A stretch of 36,030 nt of DNA from Schoenoplectus triqueter (GCA_964058805.1 CAXKVV010001235.1:1-36030); one strand, 5' to 3'; positions 10,303 to 20,700 are shown, counted from the first letter of the stretch. The notes: generated by a model from the letters alone, not told the origin. Made by a program: numbers and translations.

Positions 10303-10944
10303 ATTGAATCCACAAAAATGGCTCTCGCTCATTCTTATATGTCATGATATGTACATATTGTACTAATATAAAAATAATGATCCAAAATTGGGCAAGCTTT
10401 TTCCTTTTTGTAGTTGTATTTATTCTTTTATATCATACAGAATGTAAGCTGGATGAGATATATTCATTTAAAATTTCAAAGTAGGTTATATATTGCCTAA
10501 TAATGTGGCTGGTAATACTGTATTTTACTGTCTCAATTTAGTCTTTCGTTTGTATTTCTTTCTTCCTTTATAAACTAATAGCAAAAATAAATTACGATTG
10601 TTTGTAACAATTTTTTTTGATTGGAAAGATGAGAGGCAAGTTCTCAAATTTCATGTTTGTAACAAAATTTCAGTTGATTATAATAACAGCTACTCATTTT
10701 ATCTTCCTTTTTTCTTCCACGTTTGCGACATGTTTTTGTTGATATGATCTTTATAAAGGGACTCTAATGCATAAAATGCTTAATACCAGTATAGTTTGTT
10801 CAATCACTTTTCGGAAAACACAGGTTAGAGTGTAAATTGCAAAGATAATGTCTGTACAGGTTTTAATCTCTTGGAGAAAAATATGAGGCATCGGCTCAAT
10901 AACAAGCTGCTGATGTTTGAATCGGTTCTTTATTCTTTTAATTT
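10303..10944. other. 3' flank of the isomerase gene
   Basis: This is probable 3' UTR followed by AT-rich intergenic DNA. There is no recognised gene; the minus-strand 69-codon frame at 10751-10960 lacks any family signature. Confidence 0.5.
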
Positions 10945-11403
10945 TGGGATGATACCTCACGCCCCTTCAAACTTTTGGGTTGTGATAAGTTGGCTTCTAA
11001 AATTTTAATTTTAACAAACACCATCTCAAACTATCCAATTTGTGACAAATGACCCTCAACAAATAATTACTCTCTAATACTTCATTTAGAATTATATAAT
11101 GATTAAATTATCCTTGTATTTATGTGCATGATATTTAAAGTAATTATACTTTATGAAACTTAATTTACATAAAATTAGCAATTTTAAAAAAATATATATA
11201 CGCACTTGTTAAATATTTAGAATACATAAATGTTTTTTATTTCAAAAATAAAAGTTCAAAAAAAAAGTATACAAAAATATAAAAATGAAAAAAAAACAAA
11301 CATATTATGTATTGTGAATATTAAAAAATAATGTCAATTTTAATTATTAATTTAATAATATATTATAAAACATAAATAAAGCATGCACTTATATATCATG
11401 AAG

Positions 11404-11662
11404 TGTTATAAAATAAAGATAGAAGACAAAAGTTGTGAGAGGTTAAAATCTTATTTCTATATTATCTCATCTAAAGATTTTTTATATATCCATCAACAAC
11501 ATACAAGCCTCTATTTATAGGCTAGAGAAACATCATGTAATAAAAGAGAAAATTAATACAAAATTAAATCTAGAGTTAAGGAGAAGGTGAAGAGAATGAA
11601 AAACTTCTATTATTATGAGAGAAGGTGGATGAGGTGAAACATCTATCATTAATATTATAACA
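11404..11662 (-). repeat. 3' LTR of the copia element
   Basis: 259 bp. Minus-strand start TGTTATAATATTAATGATAG, end ATTTTATAACA. It pairs with 16935-17211. Confidence 0.95.
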
Positions 11663-11671
11663 CTCCCCCTT
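11663..11671 (-). promoter_or_regulatory. Polypurine tract of the copia element
   Basis: AAGGGGGAG on the minus strand abuts the 3' LTR; it is the expected primer for plus-strand DNA synthesis. A second GAGGGGGAG tract lies at 11862-11870, right after the pol stop codon. Confidence 0.85.
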
Positions 11672-11873
11672 AGATGTTTCGCCTTATATTATACACTATT
11701 AATATTGTACTACTGGACAAATATTAAATTTTGGTACTCCAGGACCAACTTGATTTAACTGATACTTCTGGATCAGTTATGTTGCCTCATTAAAAACCTT
11801 ACTAAGAAAACCCAATGAGACAAAACTTAGTGAAGGGAAAAAGAGTGCAACGTGTATAATACTCCCCCTCATT

Positions 11874-12460
11874 TTAATGTACATCTTTTAAGTGACAAAT
11901 GCCAATTTTATGTGAAAGCTGCTCAAAAATATTTCTTGGCAATGATTTTGTGAATAAGTCCGCCAAATTATCGCTTGATCTGATTTGACAAATATTTATC
12001 AAATCATTCTTCTGTAAGTCATGTGTTGAGAAGAACTTCGGCGAGATGTGTTTGGTTCTGTCACCTTTGATATATCCTTCTTTGATTTGAGCAATGCATG
12101 CAGTATTATCTTCGTATATCACCGTCAGGTTTTCTCTGACTGTCTCGAGACCACATTCCTCTTGGATGTGTTGGATCATGGATCTTAACCATACATATTC
12201 CCGTCCAGCATCATAAAGAGCAATTAATTCAGCATGATTTGATGATGTTGCTGTCAATGTTTGCTTTGTTGATCGCCATGAAATTGCAGTGCTGCCATAT
12301 GTAAACACATATCCGGATTGTGACCGAGCTTTATGCGGATCTGATAAATATCCAGCATCTGCATATCCAACTAGTTTGGACTTTATATTTTTTCGATAAA
12401 ATAGTCCCATATCACGTGTCCCACAAAGGTAACGTAATACATGTTTGATTCCGTTTCAAT
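11874..12460 (-). pseudogene. copia RNase H and C-terminal pol
   Basis: The open stretch 12410-11874 (178 aa from its first Met) carries the copia RNase H core: YADAGYLSDPHKARS, AISWRSTKQ, SNHAELIAL and YEDNTACIAQ, followed by the conserved tail GDRTKHISPKFF, QIRSSDNLADLFTKSLP. RNase H removes the RNA template during reverse transcription. It is the same reading frame as the RT segment upstream, separated only by a TGA at 12456-12458 where the family has Trp (PTRRH-stop-NG). The C-terminus appears complete, ending with a TAA near the secondary GGGGGAG tract. Confidence 0.9.
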
Positions 12461-13448
12461 GTCGGCGTGTTGGATCAGAACTATATCTCGCTAATACATT
12501 TACAGAAAAAGCAATGTCAGGTATCGTATTATTAGCAAGATACATCAAAGCCCCAATTGCACTTAAGTATGGTACTTCAGGACCAAGAGCTTTTTCATTA
12601 TTTTCTCGGGGCCAATAAGGATCTTTTTTCATATCAAGTGATCGGACAACCATTGGTGTACTTAGATGATGAGCTTTGTCCATTTTAAAACGTTTCAACA
12701 TCTTCTGGATGTAGTTTGATTGATGGACAAATATACCATTATGCAAATGCTCGATCTGTAGGCCGAGGCACAACTTTGTTACACCAAGATCTTTCATTTC
12801 AAATTCATTCTTTAATAATTTTGCAGTCTTTTCGATCTCTTCAGGAGACCCAATGATATTCAGGTCATCAACATATACTACAATAATTATAAAACTCGAG
12901 ATTGATCGTTTAATAAAAACACATGGACTAATTATATTAGATTTATATCCTTCTTTTATGAGATATTCACTGAGTCGATTATACCACATTCGACCTGATT
13001 ATTTTAGTCCATACAATGATCGGTTTAACTTTATAGAATACATTTCTCGAGATTTTGATGTAAATGCTTCAGACATTTTTAATCCTTCAAGGACTTTCAT
13101 ATAGATATCATTATCGAGTGATCCATACAAATAAGCTGTGACAACATCCATGAGACGCATTTGAAGGTTCTCAGTGATTGCGAGACTGATTAAAAATCGA
13201 AGAGTTATTGCATCCACTACAGGTGAATACGTTTCTTCATAATCAACTCCTGATATTTGTGTAAAACCTTGTGCCACCAGCCTTGCTTTATATCTCACAA
13301 TCTCATTTTTCTCATTTCTTTTTATTGTAAAAATCCATTTGTAACCTACAGGGTTAACATTTTTAGAGGTTAGAATTACAGGTCCAAAAACATTTCGCTT
13401 TTCAAGCGAATCTAATTCAGCCTTCATGACATCTTTCCATTTTGACAA
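12456..13448 (-). pseudogene. copia reverse transcriptase with in-frame stop
   Basis: This is the RT domain (RVT_2 type). The first part, 13448-12999, has KWIFTIKRNEKNEIVRYKARLVAQGF, DYEETYSPV and MDVVTAYLYGSL (a divergent first-aspartate motif), ending at SLYGLK. A TAA at about 13005 replaces the Gln normally found in LKQSGRMW. The second part, 12989-12456, holds the catalytic YVDD (about 12864-12875), KDLGVTKLCLGLQIE, and a normal copia connection region. Upstream, the pol frame is joined to the integrase ORF by a frameshift: the two frames overlap at 13424-13448. The enzyme would be truncated, so the copy is inactive. Confidence 0.92.
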
Positions 13449-15397
13449 TCATTTCTGTGCATACACTCTTCTGAAGTTTTTGGCACATAATCTTCCTCAT
13501 TTATCACTTCAATTGCTATAGCATATGCAAAAATTTCATCAACACGTGTTTCATTTCGGTTCCATATTATACCATTCTGTACATAATTTATTGAGATCTC
13601 ATAATCATTCGGTGCCTGAGTTTCTTCTGGAACTTTATCAACGACCTCTTCTAGGGTTCTACTTCCAATCTCTTCTGGGATTTTACTGACAATCTCTTCT
13701 GGGATTTTATCGGTAACTTTTGCTGAAGTTACACCAACTGCATTATTTTGCTCTTTCATTTTTCGTGGATTTTTGTCTTTGGAACCGATTGGTCTTCCAC
13801 GTTTTCTTTGTATAGTAACCTCTGCTGGGGTTATTTCAATTCGAGCAGGTGCATTTAAAGCTGGTATATGTGATTTAGTCACTCTTTTTGTATCTGTAAA
13901 TGCATATGGTAATTCATTTGCTATTCTTTGTAAATGTATAATCTTTTGAACTTCCAGTTCACATTGACCACTCCGGGAATCAAGATAAGATATTGATGAT
14001 GCATTCCAAGTTACTTGTTTTTCCAGCTTTTCTTTTTCTCCCCCTAAGATTGGGAATATTGTCTCATCAAATTGACAATCAGCAAAATGAGCTGTAAAAA
14101 CATCTCCAGTTAATGGTTCTAAATATTTAATAATTGATGGAGAGTGAAAACCAATATAAATTCCTAATCTCCTCTGTGGTCCCATTTTTGTGCGTTGTGG
14201 AGGAGAAATTGGAACATATACAGCACAACCAAAAATTTTAAGATGGGACAAGTTTGGTTCTCTTCCAGAGACCAATTGTAATGGAAAAAATTTATGAGAT
14301 GCAGTTGGTCTTAATCTAATAAGTGCAGCAGCATGTAATATGGTATGTCCCCATGCAGAAGATGGTAGATTACATTTCATAAGTAACGGTCTAGCAATCA
14401 GTTGTAATCTTTTAATTAATGATTCAGCTAAATCATTTTGTGTATGTACATGAACAACTGGAGGTTCTACCTTAATCCCAATTGACATACAATAATCATT
14501 AAAAGACTGGGATGTAAATTCTCCTGCATTATCAAGCCGGATACTCTTAATTTGGTAATCCGGAAAATTTGCTCTTAATTGGATTATTTGTGCTAATAGC
14601 CTAGCAAATGCAACATTTCTTGTAGCTAATAGGCAAACATGTGACCATCGAGTTGATGCATCAATTAAAACCATAAAATATCTAAATGGTCCACATGGAG
14701 GAGAAATAGGCCCACAAATGTCTCCTTGAATTCTTTCTAAAAATAAAGGAGATTCATTTTCAATTTTATTTTTAAATGGCTTAATTATCAATTTTCTAAG
14801 AGAGCATGCTGCACATGATAAATCTTTTGATAATAGGATCTTCAGGTCCTTTAGAGGATGCTCATTTGCACTTTCAATTATTCTCCTCACAATAATGTTA
14901 CCTGGATGACCTAACCTGTCATGCCACAGAGTAAACATTTTTGTGTAATGCAACTTCTGGTTACTGATCATATTTGATTCTATTGAACTTATGTTCATAC
15001 AATATAGTCCAGATGATAAAGCTTTCATCTTTTCCAATATGATCTTCCGACCATATTTAATCGTTGTAATTTGAAGATATTCAATATTATTTTCAGTCAT
15101 GGTTTCGATATGATAACCATTACACCGAATATCTTTAAAACTTAGTAAATTTCTTCTGGATTTACTAGAGTATAATGCGTCATTTATAATTAATTGTGTT
15201 CCTTTTGATAACAAAATACAAGCTCTTCCAGAGCCTTCAATTAAGTTACTAATACCAGAAATTGTATTAACATGTGTCTCTACAGGAGACAATTGAGAAA
15301 AATATTTTTTGCTTTTTAATATTGTGTTTGTTGTTCCACTGTCTACTAGACATTCATCTCTAATACTTGTCATTGCTCTGCTGAAGCCTTCAATCAT
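13424..15397 (-). CDS. copia protease-integrase open reading frame (657 aa)
   Basis: This is the longest open frame of the window, part of a polyprotein. Aspartic protease active site DSGTT is at residues 19-23. The integrase zinc finger HHCC is H159, H164, C195 and C198 (LWHDRLGHPGN...CAAC). The integrase catalytic triad is D226 (QGDICGP), D289 (RLDNAGEF) and E325 (LAESLIKRL), with the family's 35-residue D-to-E spacing. The C-terminal KIFGCAVYVPISPPQRTKMG and RRLGIYIGF blocks follow. The final ~200 residues are a Lys/Glu-rich linker with repeated PEE(I/V) units. The frame probably begins upstream of the listed Met; the end shifts out of frame at about 13440 before RT. It likely encodes no independent product, but its catalytic residues look intact. 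Confidence 0.92.
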   Translation of the reverse strand: MIEGFSRAMTSIRDECLVDSGTTNTILKSKKYFSQLSPVETHVNTISGISNLIEGSGRACILLSKGTQLIINDALYSSKSRRNLLSFKDIRCNGYHIETMTENNIEYLQITTIKYGRKIILEKMKALSSGLYCMNISSIESNMISNQKLHYTKMFTLWHDRLGHPGNIIVRRIIESANEHPLKDLKILLSKDLSCAACSLRKLIIKPFKNKIENESPLFLERIQGDICGPISPPCGPFRYFMVLIDASTRWSHVCLLATRNVAFARLLAQIIQLRANFPDYQIKSIRLDNAGEFTSQSFNDYCMSIGIKVEPPVVHVHTQNDLAESLIKRLQLIARPLLMKCNLPSSAWGHTILHAAALIRLRPTASHKFFPLQLVSGREPNLSHLKIFGCAVYVPISPPQRTKMGPQRRLGIYIGFHSPSIIKYLEPLTGDVFTAHFADCQFDETIFPILGGEKEKLEKQVTWNASSISYLDSRSGQCELEVQKIIHLQRIANELPYAFTDTKRVTKSHIPALNAPARIEITPAEVTIQRKRGRPIGSKDKNPRKMKEQNNAVGVTSAKVTDKIPEEIVSKIPEEIGSRTLEEVVDKVPEETQAPNDYEISINYVQNGIIWNRNETRVDEIFAYAIAIEVINEEDYVPKTSEECMHRNDCQNGKMS

Positions 15398-15531
15398 ATT
15401 TTTTTTCCTTTGAACAAATAAAAAAAATATACAAGATCAAATTTAAAGAAACTAATTTTATTCATGAGAAACATAAACTTACAACATAAAACTGAACTAA
15501 AATAAACTAAGATGTTGAATTCTTTTTCTTT
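15398..15531 (-). other. Degenerate gag-pol junction of the copia element
   Basis: This is a short AT-rich piece between the gag tail and the protease frame, with stops in all minus frames. The CCHC zinc-knuckle coding region expected here is missing. Confidence 0.6.
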
Positions 15532-16343
15532 TCATATCTCCCCACATTTGTCATTTGATTTGAAATTATGACCTTCACGTCGCCAAACATTATTGCGACC
15601 ACGTCCATGACCTCTTCTGGGGCCGCGACCACGTACTCGACCATGATTTCCTTTAAATGATGTTGCATTCGTTTCAGGGATTGATGTCGCATTTGCTTCA
15701 GGAAATGGACTAGAGCCAGTGGGCCGTGATTGATGATTTTTCATGAAAAGCTTATTATTTTATTCCATAACAAAAAGACATGATATCAATTCTGAATATT
15801 TTTTTTAAAACCACGCTCCCGATATTGCTGCTGCAGGAGCAAATTCGAAGCATGAAATGTGGAAAATGTTTTTTCTAACATGTCTTCATCAGTAATCTTT
15901 TCTCCGCATAATTTTAACTCAGAAGTTATGCGAAACATTGCGGAATTATATTCACCCACAGATTTAAAATCTTGCAACCTTAAATGAATCCATTCATAAC
16001 GAGCTTTTGGGAAGAGCACTTATTTTTTATGGTCATATCTTTCTTTTAAATTTTTCCATAATTCTAACGGATCTTTCACTGTTAAATATTCAGTTTTTAA
16101 ATCCTCATGGAGATGATGACAGAGGAATATCATTGCTTTGGCTTTCTCCTGCGGGGAGGCCTTATTTTCATCTTTTATTGTATCTCCAAGATTATTTACG
16201 GTAAGATGAATCTCAGCATCGAGAGTCCATGGGAGATAGTTCTTGCTCGATATATCAAGGGCAACAAATTCAAGTTTATTAAGATTTACCATAAAGAAAA
16301 ATAAAAATACTACTAATATTAATAAATTTAATCGAACATCCAT
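15532..16343 (-). pseudogene. copia gag, broken by stops and a frameshift
   Basis: The Gag capsid region starts near 16343 (LNKLEFVALDISSKNYLPW, LDAEIHL, ELWKNLKERYDHK). It is interrupted by an in-frame TAA at 16020-16022 and resumes as LFPKARYEWIHLRLQDFKSVGEYNSAMF, LCGEKITDEDMLEKTF and LLQQQYRERGF. An extra A near 15808 shifts the frame, and a TAA near 15752 follows. The remaining frame (15744-15532) is Arg/Gly-rich (GRGPRRGHGRGRNN), the nucleic-acid-binding tail. The usual CCHC zinc knuckle is not visible and appears lost between here and the protease frame. The family is the UBN2/gag-polypeptide type of plant copia elements. Confidence 0.88.
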
Positions 16344-16934
16344 TTATGAAAATTACTAAAGAAAAAGAATATTAATAACTTCAGGTCATTAAGAGAAAAG
16401 ATTAGAGACATTATATTTATTTATTTATTTATCTAATTTGATAACTTCTGGTTATCATTTTAGTTGAATAAAATAATAATTTCTGATTATTAAGTATATC
16501 GATAACTTCGGGTTATCAATTATAACTCATTTTGATAAAACTTTTAATTATCAAATACAATGACTTCTGGCCATTAAAAATATCAATAACTTCTGGTTAT
16601 TTAATAAATAAAAAAAATATTTCTGGTATATACTTATTTTATCATTCTTTTCGGGGATTGAAAATATTAGTCTCATCCAATATAAGAACAATTTCTGGTA
16701 TTTACTTATTTTATCATTTTCTTCGGGGAATGAAAATATTAGTCTCATCCAATATAAGAATAATTTCATAAAGAAAATAAATATTATAATTAATGGTAAA
16801 ATGATAAAATATAATAAAAAGTGTACCTCTTTTTAGAGACAATCTTACGATAATCTGATTATGTCGATCTCGTGCTTCTACTATAAAACAAACTTCCGTC
16901 ACAACTCGATTAGAGCGAAATCGTGCTGATAACG
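16344..16934 (-). other. 5' leader of the copia element with hairpin repeats
   Basis: This is untranslated leader. At 16435-16600 several small inverted repeats of the form GATAAC-TTCTG-GTTATC recur, some degenerate (near 16436, 16478, 16500, 16560, 16587). At 16619-16762 a 72-bp unit (TTTCTGGTAT...CCAATATAAGAA) is duplicated in tandem. The sequence next to the LTR on the minus strand is GTTATCAGCACGATTTCGC, where the primer-binding site should be; it only partly resembles the initiator-Met tRNA 3' end, so the primer tRNA is uncertain. Confidence 0.75.
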
Positions 16935-17211
16935 TGTTATAAAATAAAGATAGAAGATAAAAGTTGTGAGAGGCTAAAATCTTATTTCTATATTATCTCA
17001 TCTAAATATTTTTTATATATCCATCAACAACATACAAGTCTCTATTTATAGGCTAGAGAAATATCATATAATAAAAGAGAAAATTAATACAAAATTAAAT
17101 CTAGAGTTAAGGAGAAGGTGAAGAGAATGAAAAACTTCTATTATTATGGAAGGAGGTGGAGGAATGAGAGGAGGTGGAGGAGGTGAAACATCTATCATTA
17201 ATATTATAACA
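16935..17211 (-). repeat. 5' LTR of the copia element
   Basis: 277 bp; it carries an imperfect 18-bp tandem duplication (ATGGAAGGAGGTGGAGGA then ATGAGAGGAGGTGGAGGA, near 17145-17180) absent from the 3' LTR. Confidence 0.95.
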
Positions 17212-17463
17212 GTAAATAATATCAGTTTGAAATAGTTTTTAACTTCATGCAAATTAAAAAAAATAGTGAAGCATAATTTTTTAAAATATTATACACATAC
17301 ATACAAGTGTAATTTGGTCATTTTGTAATTCTAAATGTAGTAATAGAGAGTAGTTATCTGTTTGAGGGATTCGAGGTTGTATTTATTAAAATTAAAATTT
17401 CGGAGATTAATTTATTACAGTTCCAAACTTCAGAGGAAACTGAGAGACATTATCACTTAAATT

Positions 17464-18110
17464 TTCTTATAGAAAAAAGAGGTATTGGGATATTTTTTTT
17501 ATATGGCTTTAGACATCAATCTTAATTTTTTTACTGAAGGCCCATATTCTTTTACTGAAGGCCCATAATTATTTTTTCAATGAAGGCCCGAAGGTTTATT
17601 TGAAGATCAACTACACTTTGGCACTTTTATTCAACTGGCGAAGTGCACACAAGCCCTTGTTTCAGGTTAAAATAATTCACATTTCTAATTTACTCAACTA
17701 ATACTCAACTAATCATACATCATCCGAAGAAAAAAAATAATGATATCTGATCAGTCTCATCAGAGAGTAAAATAAATTGTAAGGTGGGGGCATGGGGAAA
17801 TGGAGACAAATTGGCAAGTCATCACGGTCTTTTCAGCAAAACACTTGTTTGGGAAATTTTGGTTATTGCTATTATAAAGTTTTAAAATTAAATTTTTGCC
17901 ATTGCAGAGTTTTAATTGAGAAATTTTTCATTAAAAATAATTTTATTTTTAAATTTTATATTATATCTATTTAATCATAATTAAAAAATTAGAAATTTAT
18001 TAATACCAATTATGCCCTTATACGTACTAGATTGATTAATATATCGATTCAGACCCCTTTTCCTTCTTATACGAATACAAAGAGCAGGAACCCTCACAAA
18101 GCAATCTCTT
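17464..18110. other. Intergenic stretch with a short 'gaaggccca' repeat
   Basis: TTTTACTGAAGGCCCATA occurs twice between 17528 and 17570, with a third relative (CAATGAAGGCCCG) near 17579. Otherwise it is AT-rich with no gene. Confidence 0.55.
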
Positions 18111-18510
18111 TTATTGATTCATTGATTTCATCCGCTCGTTAAGTTAATAAGCCGAACTTAAGATTTGGTTAACTCGGCTCGTTAGACTCGGTATACTATT
18201 AATATTAGTTATCTATATTATAAATTTTTAGTATAGTAAATAGTTTATAACATGACATATAATTAAATTATTATATTAAATTTTTATGAAATATTATTAT
18301 TATTAGTTATTTTATTAATTCTTGTATAAATTTTGATATAAAATATCATAAAAATATTATTTAACTATTAAATAAATCTTAACGTGTTTTAATAAGTCAG
18401 TTCGATTAGCTCATTATTTTAACAAATTAATCTCAAGACAGATTTTGACTCAGAATTAATTAATGAGCGCTTTGAGTTTAACCCAACTCGGCTCAGCTAG
18501 TTGCCATCCC
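18111..18510. repeat. Dispersed repeat with GAGC/GGCTCG-type ends
   Basis: The left edge 'ccgctcgttaagttaataagccgaac...aactcggctcgtta' and the right edge 'taatgagcgc...ccaactcggctcagctagttgccatcc' form loose inverted relatives around an AT-rich core. Such 'GGCTCGTTAA' repeats are common in plant genomes. The terminus GTTGCCATCC resembles the complement of the GGTGGCAATC start of the GGGTCGG elements. Boundaries are approximate. Confidence 0.45.
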
Positions 18511-18516
18511 TCCTAA

Positions 18517-18730
18517 GTGGCAGTTCCACCAAACCCTAGATTTGCCCCTCTTCTGACAATCCTCTCAAATTCCCTGATTTGTTTTGGAGGGAAATGGCAC
18601 AATTCAAGGCCTCAAATACATTTAGAGCTTTTCAGGAGAAATGGTATCAGTTGTGCCCGAATTGTGCCAAATTTTGTTGTGAAGTTCCTCAGCTATGAAG
18701 AAGCATCCTGGTTGGGGTTTGCTCTATATA
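18517..18730 (+). pseudogene. Mitochondrial carrier (ADNT1-like adenine nucleotide transporter) remnant
   Basis: Two protein blocks typical of plant ADNT1-type carriers appear in different frames: GTIQGLKYI at 18596-18622 (frame then stopped by TAG), and NGISCARIVPNFVVKFLSYEEAS ending at 18708, where the family has a run like NGTNCARIVPNSAVKFFSYE. About seven residues expected between them (the WRTEG..G stretch) are missing, and the frame shifts across the gap. Upstream 'tttgcccctcttctg' may be a decayed VAPLER. These correspond to the end of the first carrier repeat. Functional carriers have six membrane helices and three repeats, so this is a fragment. No poly(A) tail is seen, so a processed origin is not shown. 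Confidence 0.6.
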
Positions 18731-20290
18731 TCCAGTATAAGCATCCTTCTTATGCCTTGATTATTGTTTCCTAGAGAAATTACTAACCTCTCAATACTAC
18801 TGCTATTTGATTTGCTACATATTTTTGGTAGAGGGATTTTGTGGTTTTATCGATGGAAAACAGGGAATGGTGTGTAGCTATTTTTTTTTTTTTTTTTGCT
18901 CCAGGATTGCCAATGTGAGTTGCAAAATAATTTTTTTAACCTCCAGCGATCGCTTTGGACTTCTGAGCGAAATCACTTTTTTACTTTTGGGCGAAATCGT
19001 GGGTTTCAGTCCGAGAGTTTTGATCTTCGTCGAAGAAGAAAAGTAGAGAGGATCTGATTCGTCGATCGAGTCTGAATTGATATACTCAATAATGAGTCTG
19101 CATAAGGGGTATAATTAGCATTAAGAATTTTTATTTTTATTTTTTAATTTGTGATTTAATAAATATAACGGAAATATTAAAAATAAATTTGTTTTGTGAT
19201 GGTAATTTTTTTCAATTGAAAATTTACAATAATAAAAATTTAATTATGAAATTTTGTAGTGATAAATAACCAAAATTTTCAAACACTTGAATATTCATAT
19301 TGCATTGCTCATGTATAGAACAATATTCCCCCAAATAGTAAAAATTAATCAAGTCAGGCTATCTAGGCAAATGTATGGTCATTTCAGAAGGACTTTCCAC
19401 GGCCATTTCTTGACTTTGTTGGTGACGCAAGTACACGGCTTCCACAAGAGACCTTGGCCCCACAAAGAAAGAGGGCTAATTCTCCACTTGATTGGAATGA
19501 ATTTGGAAGAGAGACAAAAAGGTAAGAAAGGAACGGGAGGAAGAAAGGTAGGAGGGGTTGTCAACCTGAAAGTTTCCTCCTATAGTCTAATTCACTCGTG
19601 GTGAAATTGCAAAATATATCAGATGCTTGCTTACTTTGTTTGGTTTGAACTTTGAAGTCAAATATGTCACTAAGCTAGCTTATCCTATCAGAAGAAAACC
19701 GATATGATTTTGAAGGTGATTTGACCAACTGAAAAGAGTTGGTGCTGGATGGTTCTAGTGAAGGCCCATTGCCAAAACTCAAAAACCTATGGTTAATCAA
19801 TCGACACAAATATATAGATATATTGCTATATTAATAAATTATTGGTAGTACTGAAAGAGCAATTCATGACGAAATTAAGTTCTAGTAAAGGTGCGCCGTT
19901 GCTTTGTTTAATTAATTCATAATTCATTGTCTCAGCAGCCTCAGCCTCAGCCTCAGCCTCACTGCCTCAGCCCCTGATGGAACAAGTCAAGCTCCTCACA
20001 GACTAAGTTTTTTAATAGGCATGTCAATAAATCCAATTCAACTAAATAAATTCGTATGTCTAAATGGAAATAATGGCAGACGAATTTTCCAGTGTAACAA
20101 GTAACAACTGTCCCCTGTCGATATAAAATTTCACTTCACAAGCTTAGATGGAAGTACAGTTGAAATTTAAGTGGGTTCTTTTTCACCTACCATACCATTA
20201 ATAAATTAGCCCACAAGAAAAAAAAAATGTGAAAGTACAATTTCTTTTCTTTCACATTTGACATAATTTATATTAATTCACTATTTGTAC
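18731..20290. other. Intergenic region without confirmed gene
   Basis: A poly-T run lies at 18882-18898. 19370-19600 is GC-richer and has open frames on both strands (105 codons +, 61 codons -), but neither translation shows a recognisable motif. A gaaggccca motif recurs near 19760. Nothing is annotated as a gene. Confidence 0.45.
19933..19970. repeat. (CAGCCT)n microsatellite
   Basis: This is a tract of CAGCCT hexamers, slightly interrupted (CACTGCCTCAGCC at the right side). Confidence 0.85.
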
Positions 20291-20700
20291 AGGTGGCAAT
20301 CGGATGAGTAAGGCGGATTCGAGTTCAGGTCAGGTCTAGTTGGGTCAATTTGACTCAATAAAATTATCGGGTTATGGGTCTGGTCGATCCGGTCAGATAT
20401 CAGGTCTTTTAGTGTCGGGTCATTTCAGGTTTCGCGTTGTATCAGATTGGGTCGGGTCGGTTATCAGGTCATCTAGTGTCGGGTCATTTCGGATTTCAGG
20501 TCAGATCGGTTAATGGGTCATCTAGTATCGGCCCATTTTGATTTTTGGGTCGTATCATGTCAGGTCGGGTCGGTTATCGGGTCATCAAGTGTCGGGTCAT
20601 TTCAGATTTTGAATCATATCGAACTAGATCGGATCAGATCAGATCATATTTCACCATCTATGTGTCTGACCTAGTTAGATTGGATGAATCAGATCAGATT
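20291..20700. repeat. GGGTCGG-type minisatellite, block 1
   Basis: It starts with AGGTGGCAATCGG and continues as diverged ~60-65-bp units built of GGGTCGGTTATCGGGTCATC, TAGTGTCGGGTCATTTCGGA and TTTCGGGTCGTATCAGGTC. The right side decays into GATCAGATCAGATC. The 92-codon frame at 20545-20823 is repeat-derived, not a gene. Confidence 0.8.

Larger units (their letters stand above)
11404..17211 (-). mobile_element. Ty1/copia LTR retrotransposon, nearly full length, disabled
   Basis: The 5808-bp element lies on the minus strand: LTRs at 11404-11662 (3' LTR) and 16935-17211 (5' LTR), TG...CA ends, a polypurine tract beside the 3' LTR and a leader beside the 5' LTR. The order is gag, protease, integrase, reverse transcriptase, RNase H, and integrase before RT defines copia. 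By eye the LTRs differ by 8 substitutions over about 259 aligned bases plus an 18-bp tandem duplication in the 5' LTR, roughly 97 per cent identity, and most changes are transitions. Flanking 5-mers (TGAAG and GTAAA) do not match, so a target duplication is not visible. Stops and frameshifts in gag and pol make it non-autonomous now. Confidence 0.95.
10945..17463. mobile_element. Inverted-repeat element interrupted by a copia retrotransposon
   Basis: The two outer segments, 10945-11403 and 17212-17463, form imperfect inverted repeats. Left 'tactctctaatacttcatttagaatta' (near 11070) pairs with the reverse complement of 17310-17350 ('tactctctattactacatttagaatta'), and left 'aaattttaattttaacaaa' pairs with the complement near 17390. 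Similarity extends outwards to 'tgatacctcac' against 'tgataatgtctc'. The arms are about 230 bp. Removing the copia element leaves a ~710-bp AT-rich foldback with no ORF, so it is a non-autonomous DNA element or MITE that served as target. The exact ends and its own target duplication are not resolved. Confidence 0.75.

Noticed and set aside
12853..13104. Plus-strand frame across the copia RT region
   Set aside because: Antisense of RT; the minus-strand translation carries the YVDD motif.
16007..16304. Two 65-codon plus-strand frames over gag
   Set aside because: Antisense shadows of the copia gag.
19287..19604. 105-codon plus-strand frame in a GC-richer patch
   Set aside because: No recognisable motif, no splice context, and an antisense frame is equally open.
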